Shown here in pieces: positions 37,176 through 45,066 of a DNA stretch of 52,147 bases. Source of the stretch: Agathobaculum sp. Marseille-P7918. GTDB taxonomy: Bacteria > Bacillota > Clostridia > Oscillospirales > Butyricicoccaceae. The DNA lies in contig NZ_UYYD01000013.1 of assembly GCF_900625105.1 (NCBI RefSeq), positions 1-52,147 of the forward strand, read 5' to 3'. Each line of letters begins with the position of its first letter. The stretch's first letter is position 1. The translations under genes were made by a program, and so were the position numbers. The notes beneath the pieces are model-generated. The model was not told where the DNA came from. It searched no databases and worked only from the letters and a program-made list of their open reading frames with translations.

Positions 37176-39392
37176 TTAACTTGAAATTCTTCGATAATGG
37201 TTCCTACACACGCGCTCAATCAACCCGTTTTTGATGAGACGTGAAATTTTGTCTTTGTTTATCCCTTGTGCGGCTAATTCGGCGGCAGTCCATTCATCTC
37301 CTGTGACCGCTGCAAAGTTCCGCTCCGCCGCTGCGCGGCTTCTCGCTTTTCCTAACTTGGCGGCATTTTCTTTATTTGAAGCGGCGGTGATGTTGTATTG
37401 ATAATCTTCAAAGGCCAAATCCTACATACTCACATCAAATGACCTTGTCTCGGCCCATGCAAAGTCTGGGTTACTTTTATCCAGCTCCACCTTGTAAATA
37501 TGTTCTCCGAGCGGAATACCGTCAACATCGTTGTAATCTAGCAAAGCTTTGATGTAATTCCCAATTCTTAAATCGCACTCGTCCAACGCTGGTTTTGTCA
37601 GCCCCATTCTTACACCATTACGCCACCAAAGGCGCGGCTTTAGGATAGCTTGTAAACGGTCGTACTTCTCCTTGTATGAAAGTTTTTTACTCCCGATAGC
37701 AAGACGAATTTCCATATTTACACGGGCCTATTGCTGGATGGCTTCAAAGCGCAAAGTAATATCATCGTTTACAATCTCATAGTGCCGCACTCCTTTTTCC
37801 ACCTCTACCGTGTAAAAGGCGTTTTCGGTTCGCGGCAACTCCTTTTTCAAATTCGGTGCCCATCCATAATAGACCAACAGCGCGGCGGCTTCTTCCTCTG
37901 TATTGGACACATCTAAACACGCCTGCCAATTTTGACTGAGTTCAACATTTGTTGTGTAATGTAAGGCAAACTGGATGAACTTTACAATCTCATTTCCATT
38001 AGTAAGCGGCGGCGGCATTTTATACTTGCGTCTGAAATAAAAGATTGCCCGGTATCTCTCACTGTATGGAAGCACTTGCAGCTTATCATTAAGTGGCTTC
38101 ACTTGCTTTTTATAGGACTTGAACGCACTTCCAGATAGTAGTGCGATTACATCATAAGCAGTTACCGATTTATTTCCGCTGTCGGGCAATAAGAAGCGGT
38201 CTGAATTCTTTTGAAGCTGGATAACCAGATCGCCAAACTGAAATTGCTCGTCCGGGAGAGGTGCAGCGGTGGTGCTATCTTCCAGCATACTGAACCAATT
38301 ATCTCCGAGCGGAAGCGGGACTCGCGACTCTGCGTTTTGGTTTGGCTCTTCCTCCAGATCGTCAAGTTCGTTTTGAGTCCCCTGCATAATGTCGGCCCAA
38401 TTGCTATCCCAAAGTTTACTATCCGGCCCAATCTCACAAATATAGTCCCATGTGTTCACACAACTTTGAGGCTGGAATGTTTCCCCAGGCTTACTCCAAT
38501 ACAGGAACACTTTTCCACCTAAATCAGCGCCGAACACATGAAAAATATCAATACCAACGGAAAGCCATTTTTTCTGTTTCCAGTTAGGTGATTTTTTCTC
38601 TTTCAAATCGGCAAAGACCCTTCGCTGCTCTGCGCTCATTTGCTGCAATAGCGCTTCTTCGGAACGCTCTTCCAGCATGGGATAACTCCTGTTGCCTTTA
38701 CTGCTTGCGTGTTTGCCTTTGCCTCTGCTCATGGGACGCGACAAGTCAAAGTTTTCCTTGATAAGCTGATAAAGTTCTTGCGTCTTATCGGTCAGCCCAA
38801 CGGTATTGTCCCATGGCTCCCATTCATAAATGAAATGGCGTGCGTCACAGAACATATCCACCTTGTTCTTGCCGTCTGTTGTGACATTGCTCATTTTGCA
38901 GACAAAGCTCGGGGTTCCGCCTGCCGTCAGCAGATTGATGCCGTCAAAAAGCGGCGTGGCGGCGGTTTTGTCTACTCCATAAAACATGTGATAGCCGCCG
39001 CCCTGTGACCGTGTTACCTTATCGGCCAGTTGATAAGCCGCTTGAAAGAAACTGCTGCCAGTGTCGATCTCTCCGTCGATCTTGTCAAAGTCGATCACAA
39101 AAATATAGAGGTCACCATACTTGGCGCAATCCAGATACAGGCTGACACGCAGACTATCGTCACCGCTGGTACGCTTATCTCTTTGCCAATATTCATTGAG
39201 CGTTTGAACTGCCTATTCATAGGAAAGCTCATAGTATCGGTAGAGTTCACCATCTTTTCCGCCAAAGAGCTTTTTCGGCCGTCCTTGTCCGTCAATATAC
39301 ATGGGGACTTTCATCGTCTTGCTTTGTTCGCCGCTGCCACTCTTGGACTTGCCGCCCAAAACAAAGCAATTGTTGTAGGTTGAAGCGTTCAT
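37176..39392 (-). CDS. PrimPol-type replication protein interrupted by three in-frame TAG codons
   Basis: A single frame of 739 codons from the ATG at 39392 (AAGAAAGGACTAACCCAC upstream) to TAA at 37176-37178. It is broken only by TAG at codon 60 (39213-39215), 555 (37728-37730) and 657 (37422-37424). The N-terminal PrimPol domain has catalytic Asp101/Asp103 in VIDFDK and the loop SQGGGYHMF near 129-137. A PriCT-like block follows (KWLSVGIDIFHVFGADLGG, then YWSKPGETF). The C-terminus looks like a winged helix (WTAAELAAQGINKDKISRLI). If TAG is read as stop, it splits into pieces of 59, 494, 101 and 81 codons. No other stop or frameshift is present. It is probably the replication initiator or primase of the element. 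Confidence 0.7.
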
Positions 39393-40152
39393 GTGGGTTA
39401 GTCCTTTCTTATAGAATAAAACAAACAGCAAGGAAACTGGTGATCCCCTAGACGGGATGGAAGCAACCCACAAACTTCCAATACACCTACTGCCTTGCTG
39501 CTTGTTTCATCCTACAAAAGAGCGATTTTTAGCTTTTTACCTCTTTCCTACTTTCTATTTATATTATAACACAAAAAATTTTTTAGGGCAAAAAAACGGA
39601 ATAACGCTCCCATTTTCCTGATTCTGCAACAAAGTAATTACCTTTCTTTGAAAATTCGTCACTTTACCTTTTGAAGTTGCCAGCACTTCTCAAAAGTTCT
39701 TTCAGAGTTGTCAGTTTTGTTCAGAAGTTGAGCATTTGCGGGTGAAGATTGCTTCTTGAAAGTGCAGTTTCAACTTGGAGCGGAACCCTGATTGCGAGCG
39801 GGTGAAGGAATTACCCTCGCAAGAAGGCGACCGGGAAGGGGTGGGATACCCCCATGTAGAGTGAATAAATGTTCCGGCCACACCAGGGCGGGGGATGGTT
39901 TCGGGATAGCGCATTTGTAATTCGCGGCGGCGGCTTTTCTTGGCATTTTTCCCGACCGCTGAAAAAAGACGGGGAACACGGACGATTGCGGCAGACACGG
40001 GAGTTGGCAGCGTACAAATAAAATTTTCACGAAACACTATGCAGCCAGGATATTGTATTGACCACATAGGGCCGTTAAGATTATTGTGTGAGATTAGATG
40101 TGCTTTGATATAGAAAATGGGAGGCAGAATTTCTTCCACTTCCCATCCACGT
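39393..40152. other. 760-bp stretch without a convincing gene
   Basis: A minus-strand frame at 39711-40139 is open but has no ribosome binding site or family character. The segment 39800-39960 is GC-rich with short hairpins, e.g. GGGGTGGGATACCCC at about 39838-39852. On the minus strand, AAATGCGC-TATCCC (around 39906-39920) resembles the nic core of MOBQ-type oriT (RSF1010 AAATGCGCCCTCCC). It may hold an oriT or a regulatory RNA. Confidence 0.35.
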
Positions 40153-40347
40153 TTATTCTTCCACTTTTACAATGTCGATTGCTGCATCCAATAAAAGATT
40201 GATTAACTCATTCCTGGAGCGATTTGTTTCTGCTGACAATGCATCCAGACGATCAATCATTTCCTCTTTCATACGAACTGATACAACTTTATATCCATCA
40301 TCGCCCCGTCGAGCGGCCTTTTTTGTAATTTTGATTTCCTTTTCCAT
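40153..40347 (-). CDS. Ribbon-helix-helix (CopG-like) regulator
   Basis: 64 residues. Basic N-terminus, then the RHH core YKVVSVRMKEEMIDRLDALSAE and TNRSRNELINLLLDAAIDIV. Such proteins are transcriptional repressors, antitoxins or relaxosome components; no toxin gene is adjacent. It is divergent from the lipoprotein gene, with two 16-bp palindromes between them (40401-40440) that are candidate binding sites. Confidence 0.8.
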   Translation of the reverse strand: MEKEIKITKKAARRGDDGYKVVSVRMKEEMIDRLDALSAETNRSRNELINLLLDAAIDIVKVEE

Positions 40348-40378
40348 GCTGTCACCCCGCTTATAGTTTTAGTGTACC

Positions 40379-40440
40379 TTGACAGCATTAGTTTTTATAT
40401 ACTATAATATTATAGTTAATATATACTATATTTTTATAGT
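40379..40440 (+). promoter_or_regulatory. Lipoprotein-gene promoter overlapped by two palindromes
   Basis: -35 TTGACA (40379-40384), 18-bp spacer, -10 TATAAT (40403-40408). The perfect palindrome ACTATAATATTATAGT (40401-40416) covers the -10, and ACTATATTTTTATAGT (40425-40440) lies 24 bp further on. They look like tandem operators, possibly for the divergent RHH protein. Confidence 0.7.
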
Positions 40441-40457
40441 TAAAAAGGAGTGGTAAA

Positions 40458-41537
40458 ATGAAAAAACAACTGTCTCTTGTACTTGCAGCAACCTTGATGC
40501 TATCTTTGGCAGCGTGCGGCAGTGGAGAAACACCGAACGGCGGGGCATCCGAAACTGAAGTTAATGCCACACAAGAGGCGCAAAGCGGCTCTATTCAAAG
40601 TAAAGGGCTATTTCTCATAGAACGGGCAGAAGGAGATGAATTGGACGATCTAACCGCCCAGGAAACCTATTTGATTCATGTCTACGATATTGTGCCAGAT
40701 GAATCTAAAAATGTAGATATGGGTGTTTTCGAGTCCAACTATTCTATAACAATGAACGGGGTCAATACTTACGAACCGTTGTATGCGCCAGCCAGCTATT
40801 CCCTTGACAGCCCCACTACTCCCAATCGCGCTCAATACTTTATGCTGGCCAGCGGCTATGCAGCTCCTCCAGAACTTGGAACCGTTCTTGCCGGGGGCGA
40901 CCCGATCCGGGCCATGTCTATTTATAAGATCAACACGAACGACATAAAAGATAACATGACTGCAACATTTACGGTGGATAGCTGCGACGTATTCGATTGT
41001 GAAATAAATTTTGATCGGGATGACATTATCAGTATTGCCCGATTTGACGATGTTTTCCAGATTGAAGATAATCCGACAGACTATCAGATTGCCGCCGCTT
41101 ATTTCCAGCGTGTAAAAACCATCTGCAACAACTCCATGACAGGCACTTTGTTTAACAAATTGGGCAGTAATGGTCTGACCTCTTATCAGGACGGTATTAC
41201 GGTCATAAAAGGCTGGTACGATTATGCTGTATTCAGCGCTACACAGCTAGAGGGCTTTACTGAAGAGCTGGCAGACGCGGAAACCGCCATTGCACCCGAT
41301 GATATTCCCCGCTTTGACCGTGAAGCTGTAAAACGCGTCCATCCCGATTTGCCGGTAGACGAGTTTGAGGACGCGCTGGCATCTTGGCTGACCAATGGAC
41401 AAACCGCTTTGGACGCACTAAGCGGCGGACAGGATAGCGGAGAAGCCGGTGACTTGGCCGACACTGCCATTGCAAACATGCAAACATACGGCCCACAAAT
41501 CATAGCATACTACACCGCAAAACTCAGCAATCAATAA
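40458..41537 (+). CDS. Surface lipoprotein of unknown function
   Basis: 359 residues. Lipoprotein signal peptide with lipobox LAAC (cysteine at 20), then a Gly/Ser/Glu-rich linker and a soluble extracellular domain of about 300 residues, not recognised. No membrane helix follows the signal. AAAAAGGAGTGGTAAA precedes the ATG. It is cargo of the element, so an interaction with the surroundings or surface exclusion is possible; nothing in the sequence decides. A perfect 14-bp terminator follows. Confidence 0.8.
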   Translation: MKKQLSLVLAATLMLSLAACGSGETPNGGASETEVNATQEAQSGSIQSKGLFLIERAEGDELDDLTAQETYLIHVYDIVPDESKNVDMGVFESNYSITMNGVNTYEPLYAPASYSLDSPTTPNRAQYFMLASGYAAPPELGTVLAGGDPIRAMSIYKINTNDIKDNMTATFTVDSCDVFDCEINFDRDDIISIARFDDVFQIEDNPTDYQIAAAYFQRVKTICNNSMTGTLFNKLGSNGLTSYQDGITVIKGWYDYAVFSATQLEGFTEELADAETAIAPDDIPRFDREAVKRVHPDLPVDEFEDALASWLTNGQTALDALSGGQDSGEAGDLADTAIANMQTYGPQIIAYYTAKLSNQ

Positions 41538-41542
41538 AGCAA

Positions 41543-41583
41543 AGAGAGGACGGTACACCAGCAGTACCGTCCTCTCTCATTTT
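41543..41583 (+). terminator. Terminator after the lipoprotein gene
   Basis: 14-bp perfect stem AGAGAGGACGGTAC / GTACCGTCCTCTCT with a 7-nt loop, then CATTTTG. Confidence 0.85.
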
Positions 41584-41597
41584 GTATTTCATTGTTT

Positions 41598-42038
41598 TCA
41601 AGCGCCCTTCTGCTCCTTCTTCTCTTCCTGCTTCTTCTGAAAGGCAGCAAGATCAATCACCTTGGGCGCATTGTTGCCAAAATCGGGCAGCTCCTTGTAC
41701 TTGGGGAACTGGGCCTCAAACCAATCCCGCACAAATTTGTACGGGCTGGGCTGCTCCAGGGAACAGGTCTTGACTACCTCAAACTGGGCCAGCAGCTCGT
41801 CGGCGTTCTGGAACACGCTCATGTACTTCTCCATATTGGCGTAGGTCAGGTTTTTGGTGGGGCGGGCCTTCTTGGGAGCGCGGCGGGTCTTGCGGATAAT
41901 GGTCAGGCCGGGAAAGTCGGCGCGGATTTGCTGCAACAGCTTGTACTCCTGAGAAGTGGGGTTGCTGGCGGCATCCTCAAAAGCCTTGGTCATGGTCAGG
42001 GTGTTGTTCACAAAGTCGATCTTGTAAGTATTCTTCAT
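41598..42038 (-). CDS. Unknown protein, paralogue of the gene at 42328-42762
   Basis: 146 residues. It shares with the protein at 42328-42762 an N-terminal ..T-x-T-KAFE block, the motif KNLTYANMEKYM, a PY(K/R)-x-V-x-x-W(F) block and (Q/K)FPKY. The family is not recognised; the protein is soluble and basic in the centre (TRRAPKKARP). A Lys/Glu/Gln-rich tail ends it. A good ribosome binding site (AAGGAGGAAAATACC) precedes the ATG. Third gene of a leftward three-gene operon. Confidence 0.7.
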   Translation of the reverse strand: MKNTYKIDFVNNTLTMTKAFEDAASNPTSQEYKLLQQIRADFPGLTIIRKTRRAPKKARPTKNLTYANMEKYMSVFQNADELLAQFEVVKTCSLEQPSPYKFVRDWFEAQFPKYKELPDFGNNAPKVIDLAAFQKKQEEKKEQKGA

Positions 42039-42077
42039 GGTATTTTCCTCCTTGATAGTTCTGAGTTGTTGGTTGTC

Positions 42078-42287
42078 TTAAAAGTCCAAGTAGAGGTCAG
42101 GGGTATCGTCTTCGAAAAGGGGATGGCCGGGGTGGGCCCCTCGCAGACTGTTGTACTGGTCGGTGAACTCCGCTTTCAGCGCTTCATCGGTCAAGCCAGT
42201 CAAACGCTCTCTTTCTTTGTGGTACTCTCCATCGGTGGTGCAGAAGAGCAGCAAATAGCCAATCATGCGAGTACGGGTAAATTTCAT
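42078..42287 (-). CDS. Small hypothetical protein between two paralogues
   Basis: 69 residues starting MKFTRTRMIGYLLLFCTTDG, with AAGGGAGTTTGATACT upstream. Acidic C-terminus (PLFEDDTPDLYLDF). Soluble and unrecognised. Its stop lies 39 nt before the 146-residue gene. A constant partner role is suggested only by its place in the operon. Confidence 0.6.
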   Translation of the reverse strand: MKFTRTRMIGYLLLFCTTDGEYHKERERLTGLTDEALKAEFTDQYNSLRGAHPGHPLFEDDTPDLYLDF

Positions 42288-42327
42288 AGTATCAAACTCC
42301 CTTCGTTTTGAAATGTGTACTTCAACA

Positions 42328-42762
42328 TTAGAAATTGGAAACGACCTTAAGGTTGTCGGCGTCCTCGGCGGTAGGTTCTGCCGCCTCACCGTTGTCAGCA
42401 AAGAATGCCTTGTATTCGTCATACTTGGGGAACTTGGCAAGGAACCAGGCCAGCACCGCACGATAGGGATTCTGCTGGATGGCGGCGGTCTCCTTCTGAT
42501 CGTTGAACTCCTTGATAAGCGCCTTGCCGTTGGGCTGCATGTTCAGGAAGCGCTCCATGTTGGCGTAGGTCAGATTCTTGTAGGTGCGCTTGCTGGTGTT
42601 CTTCTTAATGGTCTTGGTCACCATCTGGGCGCTGGGGAAATCCTGGCGGTAAGCTCTCCACTCTCTGTATTCGGGAGTACCGAAGATACGGGCCTGCTTC
42701 TCGAAAGCCTTGGTGACCTGGGCGTGGGTATCGTCGATGTAGATGATAGCGTTCTTTTTCAT
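42328..42762 (-). CDS. Unknown protein, paralogue of the gene at 41598-42038
   Basis: 144 residues. First gene of the leftward operon, with AAGGAGAATATCACC before the ATG. It has the same motif string as its paralogue: VTKAFEKQA, KNLTYANMERFL, NPYRAVLAWFLAKFPKY. The central part is Lys/Thr-rich (KTIKKNTSKRTYKNL), which could contact nucleic acid. Function unknown. The two copies differ enough to be an old duplication. Confidence 0.7.
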   Translation of the reverse strand: MKKNAIIYIDDTHAQVTKAFEKQARIFGTPEYREWRAYRQDFPSAQMVTKTIKKNTSKRTYKNLTYANMERFLNMQPNGKALIKEFNDQKETAAIQQNPYRAVLAWFLAKFPKYDEYKAFFADNGEAAEPTAEDADNLKVVSNF

Positions 42763-43239
42763 GGTGATATTCTCCTTTATTTCATTTATTTTTGTTTTGA
42801 GAGATTTTGTTTTTCTCTTGTTCTCTGTCCCTCTTTGTGCTTTAAGTATAGCATGGGCAAAGAGAAAACCTGTACTTTAATAGTGACATGTGATATAATC
42901 AAACTATGAAAAAAGCAGCCCCGAAGGGCTGCTGAAATGGAAAGAAAACCGCCAATTTTGATCCCGTTTGGCTTCTATCCGATGAAAAGTCGCTGCTTTT
43001 TCTTCTGATGGGGCCAAAAGTTCATAAAAGTTGATGGTTTTTCTCAAAAACTTGTTGTTAAGCGGTGAAAACCGCTTGATATAGGGCAAAAAACGGAATA
43101 TCCACATGTGGAAGGTTTTCCATCGTGGGAAAGAGAGAAATGCCACAAAAACATCCACAATGAGCCGCCGTAAGTGCAAAAAGAGAGGGAACCGGTTTCC
43201 CGATTCCCTCTCGAAAAGTGCTTGTTTATCCGGTTTGGA
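42763..43239. other. 477-bp non-coding right end of the element, with two terminators
   Basis: No convincing gene; the open minus frame at 42904-43179 lacks a ribosome binding site and crosses a terminator. Two minus-strand terminators follow the rubrerythrin gene: GAGAGGGAA/TTCCCTCTC at 43183-43212 with TTTTTGC after it, and AGCAGCCC/GGGCTGCT with a TTCG-type loop at 42914-42933 followed by TTTTTT. The remainder is AT-rich. Confidence 0.6.
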
Positions 43240-43782
43240 TTAGCCGAAGTAGCGCTTCAGCAGGCCCTCGAAAGCCTTGCCATGACGGGCCTCGTCGCGC
43301 GCCATCTCATGTACGGTGTCGTGGATCGCATCCAGGTTCAGAGCCTTGGCACGCTTTGCCAGGTCGAACTTGCCAGCGGTAGCGCCGTTCTCAGCGTCAA
43401 CACGCATCTCGAGGTTCTTCTTGGTGGAGTCGGTTACGACTTCGCCCAGCAGCTCTGCGAACTTCGCAGCGTGCTCAGCCTCTTCGTAAGCAGCCTTCTC
43501 CCAGTACAGGCCGATCTCCGGATAGCCCTCGCGGTGTGCAACGCGCGCCATCGCCAGGTACATGCCAACCTCGGAGCACTCGCCCTCGAAGTTAGCGCGC
43601 AGATCCTTCATGATGTCTTCCGGAGCGCCCTGCGCTACGCCGACAACATGCTCAGCCGCCCAGGTCTTCTCGCCGGACTGCTCCTTGAACTTCTCAGCCG
43701 GAGCATGGCAGATCGGGCACTCAGCCGGAGCCGCTTCGCCTTCATAAACATAACCACATACGGAACAAACGAACTTCTTCAT
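43240..43782 (-). CDS. Reverse rubrerythrin (NADH peroxidase component)
   Basis: 180 residues. The N-terminal rubredoxin domain has two Cys pairs (FVCSVCGYV and AECPICHAP), followed by the ferritin-like di-iron domain ([32 protein letters not shown]). Rubredoxin-first order defines reverse rubrerythrin of clostridia, which reduces H2O2 and O2. The start follows AGGAGGAAAAAATC. The last ~57 codons are duplicated at 30170-30345, so the C-terminus may have been supplied by the integrated element. It lies 34 nt after an Rrf2 regulator gene. Confidence 0.92.
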   Translation of the reverse strand: MKKFVCSVCGYVYEGEAAPAECPICHAPAEKFKEQSGEKTWAAEHVVGVAQGAPEDIMKDLRANFEGECSEVGMYLAMARVAHREGYPEIGLYWEKAAYEEAEHAAKFAELLGEVVTDSTKKNLEMRVDAENGATAGKFDLAKRAKALNLDAIHDTVHEMARDEARHGKAFEGLLKRYFG

Positions 43783-43816
43783 GATTTTTTCCTCCTGGTA
43801 TCCTTTTTATAGTTTT

Positions 43817-44227
43817 TTATTTTTGGGACGGAAGAAAACGATCCATCGTAATGGAACAAAGCTGTTCCCGCAGAGACCGGTTGATCTCGGAGAACACGCG
43901 ATGGAAATCGCATTCCTTCCGGTTGCCGACACGGGTGCACTGAAATTCATTGGCCAGGCAATGGTTGATCGCGATAGGCCCGTCAATGCATTCAATGATC
44001 TCACCGAGGGAGATTTCAGAAGGCGACCGGTTGAGCTCGTACCCGCCTGCCACGCCTTTGTAAGACTTGGTGATGCCGGACTGGGTCAGCTTGCGCAAAA
44101 TCTTGAGTGCGAACCGCAGCGTTACGCCCGCCGATTCCGCCACATCCTTTGCACACTGCTTGCCCCCTGCCAGCGCCAGGCAATAGGTCACGCGGATTGC
44201 ATAATCCGCTTCATGTGTGATTCTCAA
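43817..44227 (-). CDS. Rrf2-family transcriptional regulator
   Basis: 136 residues from a TTG at 44227 preceded by GAAAGGAACGAC, giving the usual Rrf2 opening LRITHEADYAIRVTYCLA. The winged helix includes VTLRFALKILRKLTQSGI and GVAGGYEL. Three cysteines lie in NHCLANEFQCT and KECDF, the spacing of an Fe-S or thiol sensor of the IscR/NsrR type. It precedes the reverse rubrerythrin gene in the same direction, so it probably regulates the oxidative-stress response and itself. Confidence 0.9.
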   Translation of the reverse strand: MRITHEADYAIRVTYCLALAGGKQCAKDVAESAGVTLRFALKILRKLTQSGITKSYKGVAGGYELNRSPSEISLGEIIECIDGPIAINHCLANEFQCTRVGNRKECDFHRVFSEINRSLREQLCSITMDRFLPSQK

Positions 44228-44248
44228 GTCGTTCCTTCCTTTCTCTAA

Positions 44249-44290
44249 TTGGAACATCATCAGTATAGTATTGTTCCAAGGAATTGTCAA
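44249..44290 (-). promoter_or_regulatory. Rrf2-rubrerythrin promoter with inverted-repeat operator
   Basis: Minus strand: -35 TTGACA (44285-44290), 17-bp spacer, -10 TATACT (44262-44267). The inverted repeat TTGGAACA (44249-44256) - N15 - TGTTCCAA (44272-44279) brackets the -10, so a dimeric repressor such as the Rrf2 protein would block initiation. The upstream AT-rich region (44291-44490) shows no gene. Confidence 0.75.
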
Positions 44291-44492
44291 TAGTATTTCG
44301 TGAAATTTAATATATTTTTTTATTTGATATCAGTTATCAATAGTATCAATATTTTCCACTTTTTCCAGTAACAGACTTAACTCTACCTGACAGGGTCAGT
44401 ATACCACATTTTCGAGTAAATGTCTATGAATTTTACTGGCATCCTGCTATGCCTTCTATATATAACGGATGCAAAAAAAATCGCAGTCACGC

Positions 44493-44520
44493 AAACCAAA
44501 ACGCCCGCCCGTTCGTCTAA
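44493..44520 (+). promoter_or_regulatory. Putative ECF-type promoter
   Basis: AAACC (44493-44497), 16-bp spacer, CGTCTAA (44514-44520), matching the general ECF pattern AAC...CGTCTA. It lies 63 nt before the ECF sigma gene start, suggesting autoregulation. Confidence 0.5.
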
Positions 44521-44583
44521 TCTATGAAAGCAAAACCCGCCGGGACGGCCGTCCGCAGCTGCTTTCGGAAAGGACCACCCGCC

Positions 44584-45066
44584 ATGATGGACAAAACCGA
44601 ATTTACCGCCGCCGTGCTGGCCGCCGAGCCGACACTGTACCGCGTGGCAAAATCCATGCTGGGCAGCGAGCACGACTGCGCGGACGCCGCGCAGCAGGCG
44701 ATCCTGCGCGCGTGGGAGCAGCTGGACACGCTGCGCCGCCCGCAGTACTTCAAAACATGGCTGACCCGCATTCTCATCAACGAATGCACCGCCATCCTGC
44801 GGCTGCGGCAGCGCACCGCGCCCTACGAGCCGGAACAAGCCGAAGCCATCCCCGCCCCCACCGCCGCCGACCACAGCGACCTGTATGCCGCGCTGCTGGC
44901 GCTGGACGAAAAACTGCGTCTGCCCGTGGTGCTGTATTATCTGGAAGGCTTCAAAACGCGCGAGATCGCCGGCATGCTCGGCATCCCGGAAGGGACGGTC
45001 AAAAGCCGCCTGCGCGCCGCGCGCGAACAACTCCGCAAAGACTTGGAAGGAGCGTGCTTTGCATGA
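44584..45066 (+). CDS. ECF-family RNA polymerase sigma factor
   Basis: 160 residues from ATG 44584 (GAAAGGACCACCCGCC upstream; a second ATG follows at once). Region 2 contains DCADAAQQAILRAWEQL. Region 4 is REIAGMLGIPEGTVKSRLRAAR. It is shorter than the sigma factor at 7219 and clearly a different subtype. The stop overlaps the start of the anti-sigma-like gene (ATGA), a coupled pair. Confidence 0.88.
   Translation: MMDKTEFTAAVLAAEPTLYRVAKSMLGSEHDCADAAQQAILRAWEQLDTLRRPQYFKTWLTRILINECTAILRLRQRTAPYEPEQAEAIPAPTAADHSDLYAALLALDEKLRLPVVLYYLEGFKTREIAGMLGIPEGTVKSRLRAAREQLRKDLEGACFA

Larger units (their letters stand above)
30190..43290. mobile_element. Integrated element within the reverse rubrerythrin gene
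   Basis: About 13 kb bounded by a truncated and a complete copy of the rubrerythrin 3' end. A tyrosine integrase lies just inside the left junction and reads inwards. The content is typical of an integrative element: PrimPol replication protein, small regulators, SprT-like protease, second recombinase, cargo. No relaxase, coupling protein, secretion or phage structural gene is visible, so it is either non-conjugative, mobilized in trans through an unseen oriT, or satellite-like. Attachment core candidates are the 33-bp identical block or the edge of homology near ACACGCATCTC (30330-30340 and 43400-43410). Confidence 0.8.

Noticed and set aside
37176-39392. Programmed frameshifting or an intron as explanation for the broken PrimPol frame
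   Set aside because: All pieces are in one phase with single TAG codons between them and no inserted sequence, so neither is needed.
39711-40139. 142-codon minus-strand frame
   Set aside because: No ribosome binding site, no coding-like composition and no recognisable motif; considered non-coding.
42904-43179. 91-codon minus-strand frame right of the paralogue operon
   Set aside because: Runs through an intrinsic terminator at 42914-42933 and has no ribosome binding site.
44249-44279. Similarity of the Rrf2 operator half-sites (TTGGAACA) to the iterons at 3781-4182
   Set aside because: Only 8 bases shared, different arrangement (single inverted pair against a phased array) and different replicons; probably coincidence, though cheap to test.
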